Origin: Chloroflexota bacterium
Lineage (GTDB): Bacteria > Chloroflexota > UBA11872
DNA: 64,000 bases
Direction of reading: 5' to 3'
NCBI GenBank assembly: GCA_022826485.1
Contig: JAJDUU010000021.1
Coordinates: 185,016 to 249,015 of the forward strand
Both the position numbers and the translations under genes were made by a program. Below the pieces are notes generated by a model. It was not told the origin of the DNA. It did no database searches and saw nothing but the letters and a program-made list of their open reading frames with translations. Within the stretch, counting starts at the first letter, position 1. Every line of letters begins with the position of its first letter. Below, piece by piece: positions 51,190-60,108 of this stretch.

Positions 51190-52989
51190 TCAGATCTCGT
51201 AGCGGATCGACGCCGAGACGCCGGCGCCGAGCGGTCCAAATCGCACCCGGTGGTCGTGCACGCGCCAACTGGTCGGGGCCTCGACCTCGAACCATTCGAT
51301 GGCCTTGGGGTAGCGATAGGCAAGACCCGTGATTGGCTGGGCGACGCTCACGGCGTCTGCGACCAGCAGGCGGTCGCCGTTCCAGCAATAGCCGCGCTCG
51401 GTGCGCAGGGCCGGATGCGGCTGCCCATCCGCACGCGCCAGGCACGACGCAACCTGCACGCCGTCGTCATCGAGCGTCACCTCGCCGTCGAGCGCGTGGA
51501 TGGAGGCGAATTGACCATCGGCCGCCCACGCGGGTGGTCCGAGGAAGCGGTAGAGCATCCGCAGGGCGTGACGACGGCGGCCGGCGCGCCAGTGCATGCG
51601 CGCGACGCGAAGGCGAATCCACGCGTCAGCGTCGAGCGGGGCCGGCCCCGGCCGGGTCGTGGAGTCGATGAACCATGCGCCCTCGGGCATCCACGGCTCG
51701 CAGACGTGCTCGAGCGCATTGGCCCAGCCGCGCTCCGCGTCGCCGACGTAAACGAGCCCGCCGCCGCCAATTCGACCGCCGACGAGGCCGTTCGCCGGCT
51801 GCTTGCGGACGCGCAGGATGGCGCAGGCGCGACGGGTCTGCAGGCGCACGACGCCGGCATCGGCGTGGTGAATCGGCGGCGCCGGCTTGGGGGGCGGGGG
51901 ATTGGTGGGCAGGTCGTCCAGCTCTCTCGACGCGTGCGCGCGCGCCAGCCAGGCAAGATCGGCGGTATGCGCGACGCGGGAAATGGCCGTTGCGCCACTC
52001 GGGCAGGCATCGACCAGCCCGTCGGGGCCCAGGGTTTGAGCCGAGCGGGCGGCGACGATTCCCGCCAGCCGGAGCGCCGCCGGACGTCCGTCGGTCGCCA
52101 GGGCATAGGCGTCGTACGGGGCCGAGCCGGCCTCGGAATCCGCGTCCCAGCACCAGCGCCGGCCGTCAAGGGCCAGCGGTTTCACGCCGTCGGGCCGCAG
52201 GATGTCGATCAGGAAGTCCACGCCGCGTCGCAGGTCATCGGCGTGAGACTCGCCGTCGCCGATTCGCGTCAGGGCGTAGCGAGCCAGGGCGAGGATACGG
52301 CCGTGGTCGCAGACGGTGAGGTCGGAAACGCCCTCGTGCCCGGCAATGGCCGCGGCGTCGGTGACATAGGGAAAGGAGCCATCGGGACGCATCTCGCCAA
52401 GCGCGCCGGCGATCGCTTCTCGCACGGTGTCGGTCCAGCCGGGCTCGTCGAGCGCTGCGGCGGCGCTCGCCAGACCCATCGCGCCGCAAAGATGCTCGCT
52501 GATGATCGGTGCATCCGAGACGGCCGGTGCCAGGTAGGTCGCGGCGCATAGGCGGATCGCTTCCTCGATGCGCGCGCGATCGATGTCGGGAAGGCGGTCG
52601 CCGGCGACTTCGAGCAGCGTCGCCAGAGCGTCGACGCTTTCGCCGCACGCCTCAAGTTGCGTCGCAACGTGATGCGGTTGGTAGCGGTTGGGAAAGAACA
52701 CCCAGGCCCCGCCCCGGGAGTCGTCTTGACCCAGGCGGCCGATGATCGTGCGTGCCACGCGCACCGCACGGTCGATGTAGGGGTCGTCGGCGTCGTCAGA
52801 GGCCAGGGCGCAGTTGAGCACGATGGCGCGCGCGGTTTTGCCCGTATAATCCACGCCGTGCTCGGGGCAAGGAGCGAAGCCCTCACTGCCCAACAGGCGC
52901 TCGAAGGCGTCGGAGGCCCGCTCGATGGCCCATCGAGCGCGGGGCGTGAGGCGCGCCGTCGCCGGCTCGGTAGTCGTCACGCTAGTCAC
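51190..52989 (-). CDS. Alpha-helical toroid-like protein of unknown function in the glycan operon
   Basis: 599 residues from GTG 52989, which overlaps the preceding stop (GTGACTAG); a second GTG at 52980 is equally possible. Residues about 15-400 are repeated helix pairs with Gly/Asp turns (TIIGRLGQDDSRGGAWVFFP, DLTVCDHGRILALARYALTR, DFLIDILRPDGVKP). They resemble the (alpha/alpha)6 barrels of glycan lyases and glucuronyl hydrolases. Residues about 425-599 look like a beta-sandwich. No signal peptide. I do not recognise a family. Position between glycosyltransferase genes suggests action on the lipid-linked or intracellular glycan. Confidence 0.6.
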   Translation of the reverse strand: MTSVTTTEPATARLTPRARWAIERASDAFERLLGSEGFAPCPEHGVDYTGKTARAIVLNCALASDDADDPYIDRAVRVARTIIGRLGQDDSRGGAWVFFPNRYQPHHVATQLEACGESVDALATLLEVAGDRLPDIDRARIEEAIRLCAATYLAPAVSDAPIISEHLCGAMGLASAAAALDEPGWTDTVREAIAGALGEMRPDGSFPYVTDAAAIAGHEGVSDLTVCDHGRILALARYALTRIGDGESHADDLRRGVDFLIDILRPDGVKPLALDGRRWCWDADSEAGSAPYDAYALATDGRPAALRLAGIVAARSAQTLGPDGLVDACPSGATAISRVAHTADLAWLARAHASRELDDLPTNPPPPKPAPPIHHADAGVVRLQTRRACAILRVRKQPANGLVGGRIGGGGLVYVGDAERGWANALEHVCEPWMPEGAWFIDSTTRPGPAPLDADAWIRLRVARMHWRAGRRRHALRMLYRFLGPPAWAADGQFASIHALDGEVTLDDDGVQVASCLARADGQPHPALRTERGYCWNGDRLLVADAVSVAQPITGLAYRYPKAIEWFEVEAPTSWRVHDHRVRFGPLGAGVSASIRYEI

Positions 52990-54127
52990 GCTCGCCCACC
53001 TTCGCGGCGGGCGCGGCCCGTGGGAACGGCGGCTCGCGCCGCTCGCGCAAGGCCGTGAACACCTCGACGAGCCGACCCGCAAGGCTGCTTGCCGCGTGGT
53101 CGTCGAGGACCGCCTGCCGTAGCTGTGAGATGGTCGACGTGCGCCGGCTTGGATGAAGCGCCAACGCCCGCCGCAGACCATCGGCCAAGGCCTCCGCCGA
53201 AGATGCAACGAGAAAGTCACCGGCAAATGGGCCAAGGGCGCTGCGATAGGCGACGTTGTTGGTCACGAGCAACGTGCCGGCCGCCAGGGCTTCCAATCCG
53301 GTCTTGTCGAGCGCGGGGAGACTGCGCCAGGCGATGAATGTGTCGAGATCAGCGTAAAAGTCCGGCATGGACGCGCTGGGGAGCGCGCCCATATAGGTGA
53401 CGTGGTCCGTAAGCTCGAGCTCACGGACGCGCTTCTGAATGCCGCCGAAGTAGTCATGATCCGAGGGATAGAAGGGCTCGCCGGCGATGCGCAGCTCGAC
53501 AGGCGCGCCCTCGTCGCGCAACTGGGCGACGGCCTCGACCACGGTCGCCAGTCCCTTCAGGGGCGTGATACGCCCAGCGACGCCAATGACGGGAGACTCG
53601 CCAACCGCCGCACGAATGGGTGCAGCCGCCAGCCGGTCCGTGTCGATGCCGTGGCCAACGACGAAGGCGCGCGGCGTTGTGAGCGGAAAGCTCTCGGGCG
53701 ACGCGGTGATGGCCGCGCCAGCCAGCCCGGCGCCGACCCGCAAGGCTCGGGTGCGGCCGTGGCTCGTGTACCAAAGCACCAGGGGAATCCGCCTGGCCAG
53801 GCACCATGGCGCGGCGGCGATGGCGTAGGCCGGGACCATGTGCGCCAGCACGCCATCGACGCGACCTCGCCCGATCAGCCGGTGGCACCGCGCGAGCAGC
53901 GACGGCCAGCGGCTCACGCGTCCGCGCCCCTGCTCCTTGCCGAGCGCGTGCACGGTCACGTTGTGGGGCAGGTCCATGGCGCCGGTTGTCGCGGCGATGA
54001 CATGCAGCCGCTTGACCAGCGGCGCCAACTCGTTCGCCCAGAGATGGGCCACGCCCATATTGGAGCTGTCGGCCGCGAGCTCCTGGGTGATCAGCAGCAG
54101 CCGCAGCCCGCGTTCGCCCTCGCTCAC
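52982..54127 (-). CDS. GT4-family glycosyltransferase
   Basis: 381 residues from GTG 54127 (GTGA overlap with the next gene's stop). GLRLLLITQELAADSSNMGVAHLW and VDGVLAHMVPAYAIAAAPWC form the acceptor domain. VIGVAGRITPLKGLATVVEA is the donor site and DTFIAWRSLPALDKTGLEALAAGTLLV carries the last motif, with one Glu in place of the usual pair. This divergence may mark a different sugar donor. The Asp-Ser-Ser-Asn-Met loop replaces the common Gly-Gly loop. Confidence 0.85.
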   Translation of the reverse strand: MSEGERGLRLLLITQELAADSSNMGVAHLWANELAPLVKRLHVIAATTGAMDLPHNVTVHALGKEQGRGRVSRWPSLLARCHRLIGRGRVDGVLAHMVPAYAIAAAPWCLARRIPLVLWYTSHGRTRALRVGAGLAGAAITASPESFPLTTPRAFVVGHGIDTDRLAAAPIRAAVGESPVIGVAGRITPLKGLATVVEAVAQLRDEGAPVELRIAGEPFYPSDHDYFGGIQKRVRELELTDHVTYMGALPSASMPDFYADLDTFIAWRSLPALDKTGLEALAAGTLLVTNNVAYRSALGPFAGDFLVASSAEALADGLRRALALHPSRRTSTISQLRQAVLDDHAASSLAGRLVEVFTALRERREPPFPRAAPAAKVGERD

Positions 54128-55254
54128 TCCGGCGACTCCAACGCCAGGTCGCGATAGGCGCGGGCGTAGGCGTCGAGCACGTGGTCGCGGGTGAAGGGCT
54201 CGGTGGCCCGGCGTGCGGCCGCGCCGGCGCCGGCCAGGGCGTCGCGGTCGCCGAGCACCCGCGCGACGAGATCGGCGCCGGTCGTCTCGTCCCACGGGAG
54301 CAGCCAGCCATTCACGCCGGGCTCGATGACCTCCGGCATCAGGCCCACCGGCGTGCTGAACACGGAAGTTTCGCAGGCCATGGCCTCCAGGCACACGCGG
54401 GGACCCCCCTCACTGCGCGACGTGCAGACCAGGGCGTCCATCTGGCGGTACAGCGCCGCCAGATCGTCCGGACCGTCGACCCAGCGGATGCGCTCGACTC
54501 GATCTTCGATTCCGGCCGCGGAAAGGCGCCGCTGCAAGGCGTTGGCTTCGGGACCGTCGCCCACGACGAGGAATCGTGACTCAGGAGCGTCAGCCGCCAC
54601 GGTCGCAAAGACGTTGACCAGATAGTCGAGCCCCTTGTTGGCGACCAAGCGCCCGACGTAGCCCAGCGCGTAGGGCCGTGGCTCGTGCCCGGGACGGAAC
54701 ACCTCCCGATCAACGTGCGCCGACGGCAGCACCAGAATCTTCTCCGACGGAACGCCCCAACGTCGCAGGAGCTCGGGCACCTGGCAGCGATTGACCACAC
54801 GGATGGCGCGGGCGCGCCTGGCCGCGAATCGGACGTAGGCGCGATATCCGAGCTTGGCCGCGGATTCCCACCACTGCGCCCGGCGCGGGTGTGCCGGGAT
54901 GTGGTGGATTTCGCTGACATAGGGCGCGCCAAGCCGCGGGCTGAGACGCGCGGCGGCGATGCCGTTCGAAAAGATGCCGTAGTCGTGGCTCACGATGAGG
55001 TGGTAGCGCCGTTCGGCGGCCAGGGCGCGCCCCCGGCGGATGAGCCAGCGCGCGTGCCAGAGCCGCCCGCCGGGTGACGGGTGGACGTGCACGCCGCCGT
55101 GGAGGGTGCGCGGTTGGCCGTTTGCAGCATTCGGTGTCAGCACGTCGATCCGGTCGAACTCCCGCGACAGTCCCTCCAGCGTGTAGTAGAACGGGCCTCG
55201 CCGCCCCGCCGCTACGTCGCGATCGCCGCTGAGCATCAGCAGGCTGGGTTTCAT
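54124..55254 (-). CDS. GT4-family glycosyltransferase
   Basis: 376 residues from ATG 55254, which shares ATGA with the preceding gene. SLLMLSGDRDVAAGRRGPFYYTLEGLS replaces the Gly-rich loop. HLIVSHDYGIFSNGIAAARL, VSEIHHIPAHPRR, YVGRLVANKGLDYLVNVF (donor site) and RSEGGPRVCLEAMACETSVFS follow. RSEG-x-P-x-V-CLEAMA is typical of the family. Codon use and spacing are like the adjacent transferases; donor unknown. Confidence 0.9.
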   Translation of the reverse strand: MKPSLLMLSGDRDVAAGRRGPFYYTLEGLSREFDRIDVLTPNAANGQPRTLHGGVHVHPSPGGRLWHARWLIRRGRALAAERRYHLIVSHDYGIFSNGIAAARLSPRLGAPYVSEIHHIPAHPRRAQWWESAAKLGYRAYVRFAARRARAIRVVNRCQVPELLRRWGVPSEKILVLPSAHVDREVFRPGHEPRPYALGYVGRLVANKGLDYLVNVFATVAADAPESRFLVVGDGPEANALQRRLSAAGIEDRVERIRWVDGPDDLAALYRQMDALVCTSRSEGGPRVCLEAMACETSVFSTPVGLMPEVIEPGVNGWLLPWDETTGADLVARVLGDRDALAGAGAAARRATEPFTRDHVLDAYARAYRDLALESPE

Positions 55255-56423
55255 GCGACGGCGCGGGCGGCTCCGGGCCGGCGGTCAATGGCGTCGTGCA
55301 GCACCTCGAGCGTCTGGTCCACCAGCCGGTCCCAGCGAAAGTGCTCCAAGTCGGTCTGCGCGGCTTGGGCCAGCCGCGCGCCGTACGCCGGGTCAACGAG
55401 CAGGCGGTTCACGGCTTGCACGAAGGCGTCCGCATCGCCGAACGGCACCAGCACCGCGGAATGTCCGTGGCGCAGAATCTCGCGGTTGCCGCCGATGTCG
55501 GTGGTCACGATCGGCGTGCCGACGTGGCGCGCCTCCACCAGCGTGTGCGAAAGACCCTCGTATTGCGTGTTGAGTACGCAGATCTGCGACGCCCGCAGGT
55601 AGGTGGCCACCCGGTCGTGGGGCACGTCGCCGGTGAAGACCACCCGCTCAGCGACCCCGATCTCCCGAGCTAGCTGCTCCAATCGCGACTGCTCCGGTCC
55701 GCCGCCGACGATGAGCAGGGCGGCGCCCTGTTCGAACCGCGGCACCATGCGAATCAGCGCGTCGACGTGCTTCCAGGCGTAGAGCCGCGAGACGTTGCAG
55801 ACCACCGGGGCGTCCAGGCCGAGCGCCCGGAGCACGTACTCAGGCTCCTCGTCGGGACGCGGCGCGCTGGTGAGGGCGTTCTGAATGACCCGGGTCTTGC
55901 GTGCATCCACGCCCCATCCGGCGACCAGGGAACCCACGTAGGCGCTGGGCACGACGACGACGCTGGCGAGGCGGCAGTAGAACCGTTGGATGGCTCGAAA
56001 CAGGCGCGTCTTGATCCCGTGGTCGGCGCTCTGAAACGGCTCGATGCCCAGCGTGGTGAGTCCGCGCCGAATGGCCGACTCCCAGGCCCAGTCGCCGACG
56101 ACCTTGAGCACGCGGGGCCGACCGGCCAGCAGCGCCCCGAGGCTGGCGGGGAGCTCGATGCCGTTGATGTACACGACGTCGGACCGCAGGGCCGCGCGCC
56201 ACGTGTGCCACATGACCCGCAGATAGCGGATCGGCACCGGCATGCTCCACGACACGCGGACCAGGGGATAGGGAACCTTGACCACTCCCTCGGGATCGTC
56301 GGTGCCGGCGATCACGCGCACCTCGTGGCCGCGCTGATGCAGCGACGCGGCCAGGTGATAGACGTGCGTGGCGGGGCCGCCGACAGCGGGCGGAAAGATG
56401 TTCGACACCAGCGTTAGGCGCAT
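55251..56423 (-). CDS. GT4-family glycosyltransferase
   Basis: 390 residues from ATG 56423; the extension to 56459 is not protein-like. LTLVSNIFPPAVGGPATHVYHLAA is a clear GT4 Gly-loop. DVVYINGIELPASLGALLAG, VCNVSRLYAWKHVDALI (donor site) and QYEGLSHTLVEARHVGTPIVTTD complete it. Trp-rich GDWAWESAIRRG near 120-131 is an unusual acceptor-side loop shared with some mycofactocin- and lipid-linked-sugar transferases. It follows the radical SAM gene after 72 bases without hairpins. Confidence 0.9.
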   Translation of the reverse strand: MRLTLVSNIFPPAVGGPATHVYHLAASLHQRGHEVRVIAGTDDPEGVVKVPYPLVRVSWSMPVPIRYLRVMWHTWRAALRSDVVYINGIELPASLGALLAGRPRVLKVVGDWAWESAIRRGLTTLGIEPFQSADHGIKTRLFRAIQRFYCRLASVVVVPSAYVGSLVAGWGVDARKTRVIQNALTSAPRPDEEPEYVLRALGLDAPVVCNVSRLYAWKHVDALIRMVPRFEQGAALLIVGGGPEQSRLEQLAREIGVAERVVFTGDVPHDRVATYLRASQICVLNTQYEGLSHTLVEARHVGTPIVTTDIGGNREILRHGHSAVLVPFGDADAFVQAVNRLLVDPAYGARLAQAAQTDLEHFRWDRLVDQTLEVLHDAIDRRPGAARAVA

Positions 56424-56495
56424 GCTCGCGACGCTAGCACCGACCGTTGGGCGCCACAACCGGGCATGCCCAGCGCCTCCCGCCTGCGCGAACCG

Positions 56496-57584
56496 CTAGC
56501 CGGCGTGGCCGTTCGCGCGACCGTTCTGCAGCACCGGCAGCGGCTCGGCGGTGGCGACCGACCGCGCGCCGGAAAACGCGCGCCAGAGCGGGGTGTCTTC
56601 CTGCCACTTGGCGTCGCAGCCGGCGCACAGCGGGTAGTCGGCCAGCTGGCCCTGGGTGTGCGCCTCGCGGATGGCCCGATAGGCGTCGCTGTTCCAGACC
56701 TCCCGGATCGACTGGGTGGTGAGGTCGCCCATGATCTGGTCTTCGGCGAAGTCGGCGCAGCACGACGGCACGCGGCCGTCCCAGTAGACCGCCATGGACT
56801 TCCACAGCCAGTTGCAGGGGTAATAGACCGGGCCGTGGGGGCGCGCCGTGTAGAAATCGGAGTCGGTGAGCGTGCCCGCCCAACCGTGGGCCCAGAAGGT
56901 GTCCCATTCGTCAACGGGAAGCTCGGCGAAGCGCTCCGTGAAGTGGTCCGGGATCACCGGACGCGCGCCGACGCCCATCGACTTCTCCCAGAGCTGGATC
57001 ACCTGCATGACCACGTAGGGCTTCGGGCCGGCGAGGCGCTTGCGGGCCTCGAGAAACCGCAGGACGCGCTCCAGCACGCGATCGAAGGTGGCGCCCTTGC
57101 GCATCTGCTCGTAGATCTCGGGCTCGCCGGAATCGAAGCTGATGGTCACTTTCGAGGGGCGCGCCTCCAGCAGATTGGCGATGGCGTCGTCGCGCCAGAG
57201 CGTGGCATTGGTGTTGATGTGGGCCGCGATTCCGGCGCGCTCGCAGGTCTCGATCATCTCGTAGATGCCCTTGTGCATCAGCGATTCGCCGCGGAAGAAC
57301 AGATTGATCTCGCGCGTGAAGTGCCGGGCCTCGTCGATGATCTTGTTGAACAGGTCCATCTCCATGAACCCGTTGGTGGCGTTGGCGCCGACGCTCTGCG
57401 GGCACATGGGGCAGCGCAGGTTGCAGAAGCTGGTGGGCTCCACGTGCATCTTGAGCGGCCCATAGGGCAACTCGGAGCTGCCGCGCATCCAGTGGTAGGC
57501 GAAACGCGCCAGGCGCGGGTGCGCCACCGCCTTGTGGCGGCGGAAGTTGAGGATGAGGTCCTTGGCCTGCGTGACCGAGTTCAT
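56496..57584 (-). CDS. Radical SAM/SPASM-domain enzyme
   Basis: 362 residues from ATG 57584. The 4Fe-4S site is C54-x3-C58-x2-C61 (SFCNLRCPMCP). The partial barrel includes INLFFRGESLMHKG, HINTNATLW and VTISFDSGEPEIYEQM. The C-terminal SPASM cysteines are in YYPCNWLW, VPSCCADF and LCAGCDAKW, for auxiliary clusters. SPASM enzymes modify peptides or sugars or mature metalloproteins; in polysaccharide loci, related ones act on sugars or lipids. It overlaps the Trm112-like gene by four bases (ATGA), so the two may work together. No precursor peptide is visible. Confidence 0.88.
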   Translation of the reverse strand: MNSVTQAKDLILNFRRHKAVAHPRLARFAYHWMRGSSELPYGPLKMHVEPTSFCNLRCPMCPQSVGANATNGFMEMDLFNKIIDEARHFTREINLFFRGESLMHKGIYEMIETCERAGIAAHINTNATLWRDDAIANLLEARPSKVTISFDSGEPEIYEQMRKGATFDRVLERVLRFLEARKRLAGPKPYVVMQVIQLWEKSMGVGARPVIPDHFTERFAELPVDEWDTFWAHGWAGTLTDSDFYTARPHGPVYYPCNWLWKSMAVYWDGRVPSCCADFAEDQIMGDLTTQSIREVWNSDAYRAIREAHTQGQLADYPLCAGCDAKWQEDTPLWRAFSGARSVATAEPLPVLQNGRANGHAG

Positions 57585-57802
57585 GGGCTGGCCGTGGCTA
57601 CGTCGGGCGGCGGAATGGCTTCGTCCCAGAGCATGTTGGGGATGCCGTCCTCGACCTTGTAGGCGTAGCCGCACACGGTGCACACAAGGGTATTACCCCG
57701 AATGCAAAGCACCCCGTCATCGCGCGGATGCGCGTCGTTCACACAGCGCAGAATGGCGAGGAAGTCGGCGGGGATCAGATCGGCGTTTGAGGAGTCGGAC
57801 AT
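57581..57802 (-). CDS. Trm112-like zinc-ribbon protein
   Basis: 73 residues. A Trm112/UPF0434-like core has FLAILRCVNDAHP, a strand NTLVCTVCGYAYKVEDGIPNML, and cysteines C20, C33, C41 and C44; the first pair differs from the usual CPxC. Trm112 proteins activate methyltransferases and other partners; the small bacterial ones often stand beside sugar-modifying genes. Start overlap with the radical SAM gene suggests a complex with it. Confidence 0.75.
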   Translation of the reverse strand: MSDSSNADLIPADFLAILRCVNDAHPRDDGVLCIRGNTLVCTVCGYAYKVEDGIPNMLWDEAIPPPDVATASP

Positions 57803-57822
57803 CAGGTTGCCTCGGTTCGACG

Positions 57823-60105
57823 CTAGAGCATGAAGTGGAGCGTGTCAAAGGCGAGTAGAACGGCCCCGTAGACGCCAACGATGGCGAGTCGCCAGCGTAC
57901 GGCATGTGTCCCGTCCGGCCAGAGTTGGTGAGTCGCCGCGGCGAGCGCGACGACGGAGGTCACCTGCAGCGCCACGAGCACCAGTGCCACCAACGCCAGG
58001 ACGACCGGATAGGCCAGGTAGTACTCGATGAGCGTGGTGGACCAGAAGTCCAGGCCGAGGCCGTTCTCGGGATGCGGCGGACGCACGTCGATCCCGAAGC
58101 GGGACCAGGGCGAGCGCGCCAGGGCGTCTTCGAGCAGGTCGGTCCGATCCGGCGCCACCAGGTTCGTGGCATCGGCGCGCAGGAGCCAGGCATGTGCGAG
58201 CAGCGGGGAGAACTGGTGCGCGTAAAGCACGGCCACGAAGTCGCCTTCCGGCTGCTTGGCCGACCAGGGCTGATACGCCGCCCCGCCATACACCGCGCCG
58301 TCCTCGGGAAGCTCCCGCACTACCTGCTGCTGATAGAGGTCGAGGTAGGAACCGAAGTCCTTGCTCACGCCCATCACCTGCACGGCTGCGCTGGCCAAGA
58401 GCACCAGGGCGAAGGCCGCCCGCGGCAGCGCGTGGCGTCCCCTGCGCGCCAGCCACTCGACCACCGGCGCGGCCATGATGACGAGCAACGGCACGGCGGG
58501 CACGAGATAGCGCGGGCCCCACGCGTTGCCGCCGTACCACACCTCTTTCTTGCTGTAGAGCAGCACGTAGCCGATGGGGATGGCGACGAAGATGAACGCG
58601 CGCCATCCGTGGCGCCGGATAAACCAGGGAATGGCGGGGATCGCGACGAGGAGCACCGGGTTGTACCAGAGCAGGCCCTTGCCCCAACTTGAAATCAGCC
58701 CGTGAACCCCGAGCTCGATGGGCAGGCCCAGCCAGCCGCGGCTGATGCCGCCCCAGAGCTCATGGACGTAGAGCAGCCGCACGTCGAACAGGAAGGCGGC
58801 CGCCACCAGGCCCACGGGCACCACGGCGATGATGGGCGCGGAGAACGCCAGCGCCGGCATCAAGCCGCGGCGCCCGGCCTGGCGCCAGGTGCGCCCGGGT
58901 TTGTGGCTCAGGAAGATCGCCGCCACGAGCAGCGGCATGACGATGACGGTGACGTATTTGGTGACGGCCGCGGCGAGCGCCACGAGACCCGCGAGCAGCA
59001 GATACCGCCGCAGCTGGGTCTGGTCGTAGATCAAGAGCAGCCAGACGCACACGAGCACGAGCGCGGTCACCAACGGTTCCGCGAAATCGACGACCGCGTA
59101 AGGCCAGACCATCGTGCCGAGCGTATAGACGAGGCCGATGGCGAGGGCGATGTCAACGCCGTAGTCCAAGCGCCGCACGATGCGAAATACGACAACGGCG
59201 CCGAACGCGGTGATCAGCGCGTTGACGAGCGGCACCCATATCCGCCGGAAGAAATCGACTGTCTGCCGCTCGGACCACAACCGGCCGATGCCCGGCCCGT
59301 CGACCCACGTGCCGTCGACGAGCCGCGCGGCCACGCCGTCGACGTAGAGGTTGCCCTCCGGCTGGCGGTATTTCAGCCGGGCGGATTCCAGGTCGATGGA
59401 CTGGGGAAAGTCCCAGGTCGCCAGGTAGTAGTAGGCCCGCGCGTTGCCGATCTGGCGCCCGGCGGGCGGGGGGCGCTCATGCTGGATCCGGGCCCGAACG
59501 TCGCCGCGGTCGTAGGCCCACTCCGCGGTCTCGATGCCCACGCGGATCGGACGCACGATCTCGGTCCCGTCTGCTGCCGTGACGATAAGCTGGGCGATTT
59601 CAAGGCCCTGGGGAAAGGCGGCGCTCAGGCCGGCGTGGGTGAGCAGCGCCAACCGGTCATAGCGTCCGGGTTCGAGGCCAAGCTCGAGCACCCCGGTGCT
59701 ATTGGGCTGCGGCATGCCGCCAAGCGGCGCGTAGTTGACCAGCAGCATTTCGTGCTCGCCGTCACCGATCGGCAGCCGGTCGCGCTGTGGCGCGATGTGC
59801 GCGAAGGGCTCGGCGACGGCAACCGCCGGCATGAACGCGAGCGGCAAACCCACGCCCCAGCGCGAAAAGTTCCCGCCGTGTTCTCGCAAGTACTTGTGGT
59901 CGGGATCCACGACCACGCTCTTGGCCATCTCGAAGGCGAAGGTGCCGTCGGCGCTGTAGCCGACGCCGTTGCGGCTCACGCCGGCGGTGAGCAGATAAAC
60001 GCTGGCGGCGAGCACGAACAGCACCAGCGCCGGACGATGGACGATCCAGGCCGGCATGTGCAGCCGCACTAGACGCGCGCCAAATCGAGACGCCGCACGC
60101 CGCAT
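57823..60105 (-). CDS. PMT/ArnT-like membrane glycosyltransferase with inserted outside domain
   Basis: 760 residues. A hydrophobic helix at about 27-43 is followed by an outside segment with SADGTFAFEMAKSV and EHGGNFSRWG, where DxD/DxE-type catalytic acids of GT-C enzymes lie. A soluble beta-rich insert spans about 112-270 (galactose-binding-like, VGIETAEWAYDRGDVR). At least ten helices then run from 290 to 550, with YGGNAWGPRYLVPAVP (a lipid-donor motif of this class), and the last helices lie at the C terminus. These enzymes transfer sugars from polyprenyl-phosphate sugars outside the membrane. Three bases separate it from the preceding gene. Confidence 0.82.
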   Translation of the reverse strand: MRRAASRFGARLVRLHMPAWIVHRPALVLFVLAASVYLLTAGVSRNGVGYSADGTFAFEMAKSVVVDPDHKYLREHGGNFSRWGVGLPLAFMPAVAVAEPFAHIAPQRDRLPIGDGEHEMLLVNYAPLGGMPQPNSTGVLELGLEPGRYDRLALLTHAGLSAAFPQGLEIAQLIVTAADGTEIVRPIRVGIETAEWAYDRGDVRARIQHERPPPAGRQIGNARAYYYLATWDFPQSIDLESARLKYRQPEGNLYVDGVAARLVDGTWVDGPGIGRLWSERQTVDFFRRIWVPLVNALITAFGAVVVFRIVRRLDYGVDIALAIGLVYTLGTMVWPYAVVDFAEPLVTALVLVCVWLLLIYDQTQLRRYLLLAGLVALAAAVTKYVTVIVMPLLVAAIFLSHKPGRTWRQAGRRGLMPALAFSAPIIAVVPVGLVAAAFLFDVRLLYVHELWGGISRGWLGLPIELGVHGLISSWGKGLLWYNPVLLVAIPAIPWFIRRHGWRAFIFVAIPIGYVLLYSKKEVWYGGNAWGPRYLVPAVPLLVIMAAPVVEWLARRGRHALPRAAFALVLLASAAVQVMGVSKDFGSYLDLYQQQVVRELPEDGAVYGGAAYQPWSAKQPEGDFVAVLYAHQFSPLLAHAWLLRADATNLVAPDRTDLLEDALARSPWSRFGIDVRPPHPENGLGLDFWSTTLIEYYLAYPVVLALVALVLVALQVTSVVALAAATHQLWPDGTHAVRWRLAIVGVYGAVLLAFDTLHFML

Positions 60106-60108
60106 TCG

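Noticed and set aside
58702..60072. 456-codon plus-strand frame opposite the PMT-like gene
   Set aside because: Antisense, very rich in His, Gln and Glu, no recognisable fold; the minus strand encodes clear membrane helices.
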